Assembly (NCBI RefSeq): GCF_019097595.1
Contig: NC_080735.1
Coordinates: 14,981,917 to 15,045,916, forward strand
DNA length: 64,000 nt
From: Hemibagrus wyckioides
Taxonomy: Eukaryota; Chordata; Actinopteri; Siluriformes; Bagridae
Direction: 5' to 3'
The position numbers and the translations under genes are program-made. This document shows positions 51,646 through 62,214 of this stretch, in pieces. The first letter of the stretch is position 1. Each line of letters opens with the position of its first letter. A model generated the notes under the pieces. The model saw nothing but the letters and a program-made list of their open reading frames with translations, was not told the origin of the DNA and did not search any database.

Positions 51646-52792
51646 TTGAGTTCACACAATTCTGGGGTTTGGACAGTTTGTTTAGTTCTATCTATCGAGT
51701 TTGCTTTAAACGTTTAGTACAGTTTCTAATTACTGCTCACCACCTGATGGACTTTGTGTGTTAGTCATTGCATTCAAAACAGTCCTGAAGGGCAGAGATA
51801 GCTTGTGCTGACTATCACTACACGCTCCAATCAAAAGCTGTGGATGACTACAAAGGTGCATGTACTGCTGAAGACCAGAGACTTTGTCTTCAGAGCAGAT
51901 GACAAGGTGGCCCTAAGAACAGCAAGAGCCAAACTGTCCCGACCCATCAGAGAGGCAAAGTACACACACACCCAGAGAATCCACAGGAACTATAAAGAAG
52001 GGCATCCAGGCAATCACTAACTACAGTACAACTTCATCTAACTACAGGACAACTCAGTCAGTCTGGAATCACAACACAAACACCACCATACTGAGCACTG
52101 GGTTGCCTCAGGGTCATATGCTCAGTCCACTGCTGTTCACTCATGATGGACGACATCATTAATTTTGCAGATGCCAAGGTGGGTCTCTTCAACAAGAAAA
52201 ATGAGTCAACATACAGAGGGGAGCTGCAACAGCTAACAGCCTGGTATAGAGCCAGCAAGCGGTCTCTGAACTTTGACAAAACAAAAGGAATCGCTGTCGG
52301 CTTCAGGATAGAACAGAACATCTCTTCTCTGATAAACATTGACTGGTCCTCCATGGAGATCATCAAAGCACCAAATTCCTCTGTGAAAGCCCATCTCCCA
52401 CCCCCTGTCCTTACAATGTTTTACATAGTGACTACTGAGAGCATCCTGAGCAGCTACATCACTGTCTGCTTTGGGAATTGCACTGTCTGGGATCGTAAGA
52501 CCTTGCAGAAGATAGTGAGCACAGATGAGAAGATCATCCTCTATCACAGACATTTATTTTATTTTATTTTATTTTATTTCTCTGTCTTGGAGCAAATTGT
52601 TTTGTCTGTCTGCACTGTCTCTTAGTTTGCACTGTTTGTGCAAGATTGCACACAAGCACTGTATGTGGATATGGAAATGTAATTTTTTTGGTTCTTAATT
52701 CTTTGTTGTTTATGTAGCTCTGTGTTCTTTAATGTAGCACCAGGGTCTAGTAGGGACACTGTTTCATTTCACTACAGTATGTACTGCATCAG
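51646..52792 (+). mobile_element. Internally deleted LINE fragment, downstream of galectin copy A
   Basis: Tandem partner of 49040-50144, with the same internal deletions. It carries a 53-base inversion at 51762-51814 relative to the other copy and keeps the frame NKKNESTYRGELQQLTAWYR. Confidence 0.8.
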
Positions 52793-53933
52793 CTATATAC
52801 ATAAATGACCTACTTCAGTAATGGTAAAGGTGTTCATGAAGACCTCTCCCCTAATATCAAGTGTAGTCACTGTGTCCATTGGGATACGGTGCTGGAACGT
52901 GCAGTACTCCAGGCCATTCACCATCACCTGAACAAATGAAGTATCAGCTTATTGAATCCAAATGATTAAAGTCTTTACCCTCTCATTTATTTTCTCCATA
53001 ATATCACACCTCATAGCGTTCTTGTTTAATAACCAAGATGATATCAAAAGCTGCTCCTTGGACAAATGGGTTTCCTGATGCCCACTCTTGATGCTCCCAT
53101 GACCCATTCCTGTAGCTGTTCAGGACCACAGAGTCCACACGGGGGTTGAAGTGAAGAGCAATTTCATGAAGGTACTTTGGCGTGGTCTGCAAATTTATTT
53201 CAAAGCTGAAAGAAATTGTTTAACATTTAATTGACTATACCAGATTAGAGTGAGAATTTTTTAACTAACCTATTACATGTTGCCTTTCATTCAAAATGTT
53301 ATGAAATGAAAATACATTTTTCATACCGTGTAAAATCTTTTGGAACAACCCCTTGGAAGAACAAAGCCATACCAGGTCTTAAGCCTCCAGGGATTGATTC
53401 CAAATATGGTTTGTTCTGTTGTGGTTAAGCATCATTCATGTTATAATGATACAATTGTAATCAAGTGGTTATTTTAAAATGCATAAACCTGCAATCTTTT
53501 GGATTGTTCATTCATTTTGAAAATGACAAGAAAATGTTACTCACAGGTTTGCAGACTGGATGTGGCCCATCAGACTGGATGTCAGAAAAAATGAAAGAAC
53601 ATATGAAGAACATTGAAAGAATATTCATAAAACCTGTTTGTTCCTCATTTATGACAAACCAGAGTGCTGTAAAGTTGACATTGACTTACAAAGGGAAAAC
53701 TGTAATAGTAAAAACTTGCAAGACATCTTGCTACTTGATTTGCACAATTCTTTTTATATTAAGTCTAACATTTACCTGTAAATATCAATGTAAATGTTAA
53801 TGAATATAGAATTTATTTGTTTTATTCCATGTGTGTAGTGCGATTTAGAGATTTGTTCTGAACCATTATTACTTACAGGACGGTTCAATATTTTTGTCCT
53901 TAGTTTATTAATGAGCATGGGTGTGGAGAAGTT
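52793..53933 (-). CDS. Galectin carbohydrate-recognition domain module, copy A (likely 3' part of the stonustoxin-like gene)
   Basis: Galectins bind beta-galactosides. Exons (-): 53877-53933 (FSTPMLINKLRTKIL linker), 53545-53574 (SDGPHPVCKP linker), 53327-53415 (ESIPGGLRPGMALFFQGVV), 53010-53205 and 52793-52927. The 196-base exon carries the binding motifs ALHFNPRVD, VVLNS and NGSWEH; the last exon has VMVNGLEYC and TLDIRGEV. The small exons are phase 0-0 and the galectin exons join in phase with AG/GT borders. No stop interrupts it, and the CRD is about 125 residues, the normal size. The only ATG ahead of the CRD in frame is inside the linker, which follows a good splice acceptor. I infer that it continues the gene to its right (-), but an independent galectin gene is possible. 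The final six codons, VGHLCI and stop, come from the adjoining LINE tail. Confidence 0.75.
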
Positions 53934-54205
53934 CTGTGGGAAAAGAAATTATGTACATCATAAATAAATGAAAATACATGTCTACATATAGCTCACAACT
54001 AATTACTATTTAGTTTATATGTTTAATTATTATTCTTTTTTTTTTTTACTTCTGTAGAAAAAAAAGGCAAATATGTGTAGTAGAACATCTAAACTTCATT
54101 GTTATACAAGGAATGAAAAACTAAACTAAAATAAAAAAAATTCTTAGGAAAATTTCATTTTACATTTAGCTATTATATAATAACTATATATAATAATATA
54201 TAATC

Positions 54206-56218
54206 TTAACTGACCCATTGGTCCACTGTCACAATGAGCTTCCCACGAAAGGTGAAGGGGACAGAGTCGCTGGCTTCACTTACTCCCACATTACTAACAG
54301 CTCTGTATCGAACCCAGTATTGTTCTGTTGCCTGTAGTCCAGTCAGTGTGAAGGTGTTTTGTGTATCTGAAGTGTCTATGACTGTCCATTTCTCAACATC
54401 TTCTGCTGAATCAGTTGAAGGTGTCATCCTGTACTCAACTCTGAAGCGTACTGTTTCTCCAGTTGGGGATTTTGAAAGCTTCAGGGTGACTTTCCCATCA
54501 CCGGTCTCCACCACAGGTTTGGGAGGTTTGGACACAGGCTGGAACTTAGGATCTGTTAGACTGCCATTCTGATATAGCCGGATGGAGATTCCTGGATTGT
54601 TGGAGTCAGGTATCGATGCAATGATGAATTTGAATTTCTTCTCATTTTTATTGGCCTCTAAAAAGGTTGTAAATAGAGAAACATTCTGCCTCATCCTTGC
54701 AGAGTTGTCAGGAGAAGTAAACCAAGGTTGTGCTTTTTGGAGAATTAAATCTCTCTTGCTTGTTTGCCCCGACATTGTAAATCCTTCAGAATTCTCACTG
54801 TCTTGTAGAGCTGCTAGGTAGGAATCTTCATCATTTAGAGAAGTAAATGACAAACATACCACTGCATCAACATCAGGATGAAAACAGATGGAGTTGAGTG
54901 ACCCTGATGATTTTACTATGAGGTCCTTCAGTCCACTGGTATAGGAGCTCAATATATTTAATTCAGATGTAATGCCATCTAACCATTTGTTCATGTTGCT
55001 TGCATTGAAGGGTGATGTGTAATGGATTTTCAGGATGTCCTCCAGTGCCTTGCCCTCTTGTGTCCCACCACGAATAGCTGGCAGCACTCTGAACAGTGCA
55101 TTCTTGAACGAACTTGTATAATTCTTATGTAATGCCTGAAATTTTAGCAACCTGTCTTTTAGGTCAGGAAAATCCTCTGTTATTTGTCTTTTGATCAAAT
55201 CATTGCATACTCTCTCCATGTCATTGATCTCTTCCAGCACAGTTTCTGTTTTATACATCACGCTCAAACTGATTTCTCTCACCAACTTTGCAGCCTTATC
55301 ATCCAAAAGATTGAGAGGATACAGCCACACGGTCAGAGGCACACCTTTACCTTGTTGCTTCATCAGAGCAGGCACCTTCTTGTACACTTCCAGGGCTTCT
55401 TTGTATGTTGTGGGGTTTTCATTAAGTTCAATGTCACCATAAAATGTGACACTAATATTTTCTGACATTTTTTTTTCATTTTCATTCATAGTTAGGGATG
55501 CTTGCCCCTCAATAGATATGGTAGGGATCTTTTTAACCATTGCATGAAGGTTTCCTTCAATTTCCTGTTTGTTCTCATTTTCTGCACTGGTATAATCAAA
55601 GACCATGAAAACCTGAGCTCCATACAGTACAGCTGTAACTACATGCGTGGCTGTTTTCTGGTCAAATACTTGTGGATAGGTGATATTACCAAGCTCCTTC
55701 ATAGTGAGCTGTTCAAATTTTGTTGTCTGGCTGTACTGCATAGTAACTCTGCACTGACGTGTTGAGGATTTGGTATCTAGAAGGTACTTGGCCGATCCTC
55801 CAACCTCCACTAATCCACTTAGAAAACTGGCTTTAAGGGAAGCATTTATATCTAGAAGGTTTGCCTTGTTACTGAGACTGTCAGAGGCAGCAAAATTCAG
55901 ATGGGTTTTAGGCTTCTGATGCACATCAAGGTCATCACGCAATGCATTCTTATCCCATAAAGTAACACCTGAAACAGGACAGTGATCATGAGGGTCAAGT
56001 AATTTCTGATATTTCATATTGCATACAGTATGAACATAGCATGGTTTATTATTGATTTTAGTATCATTTTTCACCACCGTCATTAGACTGCAAATGAGTA
56101 ATTAAATTATTATGATGTAAACTGCACCTGGAATAAAGGAGTCCCTCCGGCAATCATATAACATGCCTGGATACAGAGTTCTTCCGAGGGCAGCTATTTC
56201 CATGTATATGGAATCCAT
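54206..56218 (-). CDS. Stonustoxin/neoverrucotoxin-like protein (SNTX-MACPF family) with FN3 domain
   Basis: Member of the stonustoxin-like family, whose fish venom members form pores; most fish homologues are not venom and their role is unknown. Exon 1 is 56128-56218, from MDSIYMEIAALGRTLYPGML to FIP. Exon 2 starts at 55968 (TTTCAG acceptor, GVTLWDKN); the open frame above it (to 56083) is intronic. Order: MACPF-like SNTX domain (about residues 1-260, with SLKASFLSGLVEVGGSAKYL); a helical focal-adhesion-targeting-like domain (about 265-385); a thioredoxin-like domain (about 390-505, FKFIIASIPDSNNPG); and FN3 (about 515-605, VRFRVEYRM and YWVRYRAVSNVGVSEASD). There is no PRY-SPRY domain, unlike the venom subunits. 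The frame is intact. It ends at a TAA (54206), or is spliced at GTCAGT (54209-54214) into the galectin exons. Confidence 0.85.
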
Positions 56219-56806
56219 TTCTGCAAGACTTCTGCAAGAGAAAAGAAAAGACTGGAAAATAAGAAAAGAAGAGAAAATGAGAATATTTGACAATGCATTT
56301 ATGCATTGAAACAATTATGTCAATAATGATATTTTGTTGTCTGCTTTATTTCCTCCATGATTATTGCACGTCGAATTTGTCGTTAATTTGTAACCATATT
56401 TAACTCTTGTCTTCCCTGGCCTTGTTGGCTGGAGCACTGAGTTTATGTTCATGACTGGATTTACATTTATGGTGAGACTTTGGTAGCCTTTGGTAGCCTT
56501 AAACCCTAGCTTTTTGGGTTCTTTGTGTTCTGGTTGGTGTATTCTTTATTCCATTAATCTTTATTAAAGATGTTTTAGCCCTTGCATCTCTTTCCTGAGA
56601 GTCCTAGTCTGAATATCGCCCTAGTTACCTAGTAACCTTATATCACCTCAGAGTGTCTCTTGGCCAATCCAGTCTATAAAATATATGAAATATTTTTCAG
56701 CTCTTAATAAAATTGGCTGGCACAAGCTATATTTTCCATAAAGAATTAATTAATAATAGCTATTTTACACATGTAAATCAAATAATTTGTGTGCACAAAC
56801 ACTTAC

Positions 56807-56970
56807 CTTTCACAACGATGTCTCAACCTGTCTGTCTTCTTGTGAATGCGGCTGTAAAAAAAATTCTGATAGAAGTAGCAGCGCAGTGTTGATTGGGGTG
56901 CTCTGATGGCAGCAGTCACGTAGTCAGTCAGGCCCACCCAGTCAGTTGCTAGATACAGCAGAGACTGCTT
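56807..56970 (-). promoter_or_regulatory. 5' UTR exon of the stonustoxin-like gene
   Basis: A GAAAG/GTAAGT donor (56801-56806 intronic) ends a non-coding exon on the - strand. The next acceptor, TTCTCTTGCAG at about 56231-56241, leads directly to the first coding exon. The upstream limit is inferred from the TATA box at 56995. The same donor is copied at 62241-62246. Confidence 0.55.
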
Positions 56971-56994
56971 TGATTACAGCGATTGCTGGATGAC

Positions 56995-57000
56995 TTTATA
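56995..57000 (-). promoter_or_regulatory. TATA box of the stonustoxin-like gene
   Basis: TATAAA on the - strand (GTATAAAGT), about 190 bases upstream of the 5' UTR donor. A GCAGAAAGTAGAAGTG stretch further upstream (about 57045-57062) is loosely IRF-site-like. Confidence 0.5.
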
Positions 57001-57309
57001 CATGCCTTTGCCCATATTAGGTTCTTCCTGGCATGTCATATGACACTTCTACTTTCTGCGTGATAGCACTTGCTGAATGAAACGTCTCTGCACTCCTGCT
57101 CCCCCTCCCCCTTTACACCGAACACATTTCACAGAGGGTCACCGAAGTTTAGTTGTACGTTGAAACTATAATGAAACATGTATAATGAAACAGAGCAACT
57201 TACTAAAGTATGTGTCAAAAAGACATCATGTGCAACCGCAGAAGAAAGATAATTCCAGTAAAGATAATTTTCAGGAGCCATCAATCTGGAGTAGTAAGGA
57301 GCTGACTAT

Positions 57310-57797
57310 TACCTCATTCAACTATTGCTCTCACTTTAAGTTATGCTGTCATAGCTAGTTTTGCTATAGAGTTATAGAGTCCCTGCCTGCACTTTTCACA
57401 TAAACTATATTGTCTCTAAACATCACATGATCACAAGCATACTTAATTTCTTTCTCTCTCTCTTTCTGTCTTTCTCTGTCAAGCTATACATCCAACTCCT
57501 GAACTTCCAGTGTTCTGAGTTTCCAGTGTGACCACTGGCTCTACCCCTAGTTGGAGTCTCATCATTTGCTGGTGCTCACTGATGCTGTGGATGGGAGTTT
57601 TTCCCTGACACCATCGCCCCAGGCTTGCTCATTAGGGATAAAATAAGGATAAAATAGTAACTTTAATTTAAACTTATATAACTTAAATTTTATATATATA
57701 TATACATACATCTGTCTCTCTACTTTTGTAAAGCTGCTTTGAGACAATGTCCATTGTAAAGGGTTCTATAGAAATAAATTGAATTGAATTGAATTGT
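57310..57797 (+). mobile_element. L2 LINE 3' end
   Basis: Typical fish L2 3' UTR: AAGCTGCTTTGAGACAATGT near the end and a terminal (ATTGA)n run (about 57777-57795). The same 3' UTR, without the terminal repeat, occurs at 63420-63711. Confidence 0.8.
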
Positions 57798-57839
57798 TCA
57801 GCACCTGGGGAGTAAAGTTTCAAATGGTAGAGATTTCCA

Positions 57840-58075
57840 TCTCGTGTGAAGGTGCGCAATGCATGTCCACACAATATCTATCTGAGAATCAATCGTCTCC
57901 TATGGGCCCTTATCACAATACCCATAACAAGCTGTACGGTTGAACGATTGTTTTCAGATGAAAATGAGATTAACACAGGTATCAGAGCAACAATGCTGAC
58001 ACAGAGACTGAACTCTTTGTCCATTCTCTCTTTCGAAAGAAAATTGATTGATGGTGTTAACATTGCTTAAAATGA
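57840..58075 (+). mobile_element. hAT transposase C-terminal (dimerisation) fragment
   Basis: The + strand frame carries NIYLRINRLLWALITIPITS, then CTVERLFSDENEINTG and TQRLNSLSILSFERKL. This matches the C-terminal dimerisation domain of hAT transposases (P-S-ERSFS, RSTM-RLNSL pattern). No upstream part or inverted ends were identified. Confidence 0.75.
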
Positions 58076-58079
58076 CATA

Positions 58080-59820
58080 CAGGCTGATGCTCTGATTACA
58101 TGGTGGTTTGTATTCAAGCAGGTATAGTTGTGTTGCCTATTTTGATAACAGATGCATTTTAGACTAGGCCCACCCAATTGTCTCTGGGCCCAGCCACATT
58201 GTGATTCCTGGGTGCGCTAGTGGGCAGAATGTTTTTTTTATGATGTGGTTCATGTATGTCCAGAGCTAAAACTGCTGTTCGTGGCTGCACCTACACCCAG
58301 GTAAAACTTAATTTGTGGCTTAAAAAAGACTACTGTGTGCACAGTCCTCAAGTTAAAGTGGACTAGTACAGCCCTGTTAATGCAACTACTATTACCGTGC
58401 TGTTCGCGAATGCCCCACCACGCCCTCCACTTATTAGTGCTGTTATTTAGTGGAGCTTTGCCGTAAGTTCCCTGCATTATTATTAGTAATTTAAACGTCA
58501 CATTTGAATTTGGTTTACCAATCAAATGCTTATTTATTCTATATTTAACTTTTGAACCACCTGCATGTAGGCCTATCAGGAGATTGCTGCACCTTATTAA
58601 GATGTTCTTCAGTCTTCACTTCATTCTAGTCTAATCTGGAAATGATCACACATGAAGAGCTCTTCGATAAGTAAAAATGTCGTCTATTTTGAAAATGTGA
58701 GAGTGGGGCTCAAACGCAGAAAAAGATTAAACTCGAAACAGCAGAGGTAACATGTTACTCAGTAAAATACCAAAGCTATCAGTTTATTTTACTAAAGCTG
58801 ATGATGGAGTGGAAGTTGACAAACAGCAACAGGGCCGGGGCTGGACACATGATGAAACACGTAAAAACAGGAAAAAAACACAGCGTCATCATCATCCCCA
58901 ACAATTTTAGGTTAGTTTGATTATTAACTTGATGCATGTGTATTGCTTTTGTGTTTGAACAAACGCTGTATACTCGCTTAAGGGGTGGGCGGTGGGCAAG
59001 AGCCCGTTTGAAATATTCTTTTGTGTCATTATGATGCAAGCTTAAGCACTGTGGTTTAAATACAAATGATTTTAAACAGTTCCAGCTCATTAAGCAGAAT
59101 TCAGTTTGGTAAATGTGCGTGTTGAGACGATACACACACACACACCTCAGTTAAAGCAGCTGCCCGCACAACGCCTGACTAAACTTGAGTTCTTGTTTGC
59201 ACTTTGTGCTTGAACTTTCAAATACACATAGTCATGGGTAAAAATACTCGTCTTTCCGAGTATCCTCGTAAACACAGTCGTTTGTGCCTTAAATGAGCGG
59301 TAATAGTTAAAGATGTAAAAATGTGTATTATAATTAGTATATGAGATCCTGAGGTTTTAAAGCGACATCAGCCTAATAGAGCTACTGTTGCCCTGTGTGT
59401 CAAAAATGTTAATCAAACATCAGAAATGAAATCACTCACCGTCCTTGACCAAATAACTTTTGTAAACTAAGTAAAGACTTTGATGTCCCTGGAAAGTGAC
59501 ATTTTTTTCGATCCCTGGACTTTAGTGACATTATCAAGAACAAGAGCAGGAAAAAAACATTTTAAGGTAAGCAATTGTCTTCATTGTATATTATAACTGA
59601 ATTGGCCACTGTTATTCTGAATGCTAGAAATACATTTTTTGTCCCATCTTTACTTTATTAGTGTAAAACAAGTTCATCAGTGTTAGAACGATGCACATTT
59701 TTCCCCTCAGTGGGTGGGGGTGTCGGGCCTACAGTAACTCATAGCCCCTGGGCCCAATGAGGTCTTAATGCAGCCCTGCTAATAGTAATACTAGTCATAA
59801 TATTAAACATCATCATCAAA
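58080..59820. other. Unassigned interval
   Basis: No supported gene. The stretch CTGGGCCCAATGAGGTCTTA near 59750 and CTGGGCCCAGCCACATTGTG near 58190 look transposon-derived, but I could not pair them as element ends. Confidence 0.4.
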
Positions 59821-59826
59821 GATGTC

Positions 59827-60206
59827 TTTATATAGCTGTGGCGGAGCAGTAAAGGTGGAGCGAAAAGTGAAACCAAAATAAACGTCATCACGGCCAGCAA
59901 ATAGGAACGGGAATCAGCTGAGGGCAAACTCACGCAGGTGTATTGCTGGAGTGAACGCCGGAGGGTCACCGAGAGCGCAAAGTCACGTGTTTTCTCAGGA
60001 GTGAATGGGAAGTGCGGTTTACCTGGATGCCTTCTTTCCTTGATGAAAATCCACCCAAATCCGCTGTTTGAAACTCTGTCCCAAGTTCCCAAGCCGAACT
60101 GTCGGCTGGATGGCTCACAGTTTGCCGTGCACACACACACACATTCACCGATCACCTACGCCACATTTGTCACTCGCATACCGCAACAAACAACTCCCTT
60201 TAATGT
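59827..60206 (+). promoter_or_regulatory. Promoter/first-exon-like block
   Basis: A balanced-composition island in AT-rich surroundings. On the + strand: TTTATATAG (59827-59835), an IRF/ISRE-like GAAAAGTGAAACC (59862-59874) and a good donor, AATGTGAGTATT, at about 60204. A frame runs through most of it but resembles nothing I know. It may be the first exon of a truncated + strand gene. The reading is tentative. Confidence 0.3.
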
Positions 60207-60777
60207 GAGTATTTTTTTTCTTTCTTTTCTCTTTACCATATTAGCACATTGATTTTCCTTAAGAGGCCGACTGGAACTAATCTTGTTTGTGTTTCCTTTT
60301 TTTTGATCATCGGTTCTGAACTGTATCGAGAACCGGATGCTTGAAACTGCTGCTGTGAATGCAGACGAAACTTCGCGATCGCCGCAGATTTTGTTTGTTT
60401 TGGGGGGGGGGGGTGTTTGATGGTTTTGTTTTGCTTTTGTTTAATTGTGATAGATGTATAATTTATAGTTTCTTACTTGTGAAAAATACATGCAAACCTT
60501 AATCAGAAATTTTCTTTCTATTTGCATTTATTTTCTGACATATCTATTGTTATTATTATTATTATGTTATATGTAATAGGTGGCGTTTGATGGCAATATA
60601 GGTTAATTTTTTAATTATTTTGACAGGCTAACCCCTGTCTGGCGCCCAAGCTAGTATTATTTTAGTTAAAATGTTTGGGTGTCTCTTGGGTGTCGCCACC
60701 ATTACATAGCGATATAATGCAAATGACCTGTAACATTTACTGTAATTAAGGTACAATAAAACTGTAGTAAAGAATAA

Positions 60778-60782
<5 letters not shown>

Positions 60783-60862
<80 letters not shown>
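60783..60862. repeat. (TA)n then (TC)n compound microsatellite
   Basis: TA run of about 50 bases followed directly by a TC run of about 28 bases. Confidence 0.95.
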
Positions 60863-60899
60863 AGCATACATTCAACTCCCGAATCTGAGTTTCCAGTGT

Positions 60900-61805
60900 G
60901 CTTAAAAAATGCTTAAAAATGCTTTACTCCCCTTCAAGAGCCTGATCTAATTTCACTAATTCCACATTTTTCCTTAAACAGATATTGCCAGTAGCTACCG
61001 CACCCCTTCTAAAAATGATAAATTCTATAGCACTGGCTATGTGCCTAAGTCTTTTAAGCTAGCAGTTATCAAACCCCTGATTAAAAAAAACGGACCTCGA
61101 CCCCTGTCAGCTATTCAACTATAGGCCAATATCAAACATGCCCTTTATCTCCAAGATCCTAGAGAAGGCAGTTATGTTTACACTTACATAGGAAGAAAAT
61201 TCATGAAATGTATCAGTCAGGATTTAGACCTCACCATAGCACAGAGACAGCACTGGTTAAAGTGGTCAATGACTTGTTACTGGCTTTTTATCAGGGTTGT
61301 GTCTCATTACTGGTGTTACTCAAACTTAGTGTAGCGTTTGACACCACTGACCACACTATTCTACTTGATAGGCTAGAACATGTTGGTGTTAAAGGAACAG
61401 CCCTCTCCTGGCTCAGGTCTTATTTGACTGATCGTTATCAGTTTGTAGATCTAGATGGTGACTTCTTTATGCATACCAAGGTTATGTTTGGTGTTCCACA
61501 AAGTTCTGTCTTAGGCCCATTGCCCTTGGTGCAATTATTTGTAAAAATGGTATTAGCTTCCACTGTTATGCTGATGACACACAGCGATATGTTTCAGCTA
61601 AGTCAGATGAGAGATACCAGCTTATTAAGATTGAAGAATGTGTAAAGGACATTGGACAGTGGATGCTTACTAACTTCCTCCTGCTTAACTCTGACAAGAC
61701 ATAGATGCTTGTACTAGGACCACATGCAGCTAGAAGTAAGCTTTCTGATTACAGAGTAACTGAGGATGGTCTTTCTGTTTCATCTTGGTGTGATTCTTTT
61801 TTTCA
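60900..61805 (+). mobile_element. L2 LINE, 5' part of a split copy
   Basis: L2 reverse transcriptase, frameshifted. It has [20 protein letters not shown] (about 61120), [20 protein letters not shown] (about 61210), a mutated [16 protein letters not shown] (about 61330), [17 protein letters not shown] (about 61475) and a VLGPHAARSKLSDYR region (61705 on). The A-D-D box is frameshifted (CYADD-like codons near 61568). It breaks off at about 61805. Confidence 0.85.
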
Positions 61806-62214
61806 GATCCTCGGAGAGTTCTTTGCCATGAGGTGCCATGTTGAACTTCCAGTGACCAGTATGAGAGAGTGTGAGAGCGATAACACCAAATTTAACACAC
61901 CTGCTCCCCATTCACACCTGAGACCTTGTAACACTAACAAGTCACATGACACCAGGGAGGGTAAATGGCTAATTAGGCCTAATTTGGATATTTCCACTTA
62001 GGGGTGTACTCACTTTTGTTGCCAACGGTTTAGACATTAATGGCTGTGTGTTGAGTTATTTTGAGGGGACAGCAAATTTACACTGTTATACAGGCTGTAC
62101 ACTCACTACTTTACATTGTAGCAGAGTGTCATTTCTTCAGTGTTGTCACATGAAAAGATATAATAAAATATTTACAAAAATGTGAGGGGTGTACTGACTT
62201 TTGTGAGATACTGT
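61806..62214 (+). mobile_element. Tc1 3' fragment of a second family
   Basis: Encodes a typical Tc1 C-terminal tail (LGEFFAMRCHVELPVTSM) followed by the GGGGTGTACTCACTTTTGTT block and an end reading CTTTTGTGAGATACTGTA. Only the right end is present. It lies between L2 and the copied promoter. Confidence 0.75.

Noticed and set aside
53465..53800. 111-codon + strand frame, with a near twin at 50817-51158, carrying a hydrophobic C-terminus
   Set aside because: It is antisense to a linker exon and introns of the galectin unit. The twin exists because the whole segment is duplicated, so its conservation is not evidence of coding.
55969..56083. N-terminal extension of the large stonustoxin-like frame
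   Set aside because: A TTTCAG acceptor at 55969-55974 joins exon 1 in phase at GVTLWDKN. The upstream part does not fit the family and follows stop codons in the joined frame.
58190..59778. Possible complete hAT element between CTGGGCCCA-containing blocks
   Set aside because: The two blocks did not pair as inverted ends and no flanking 8-base duplication was found, so only the C-terminal transposase fragment is called.
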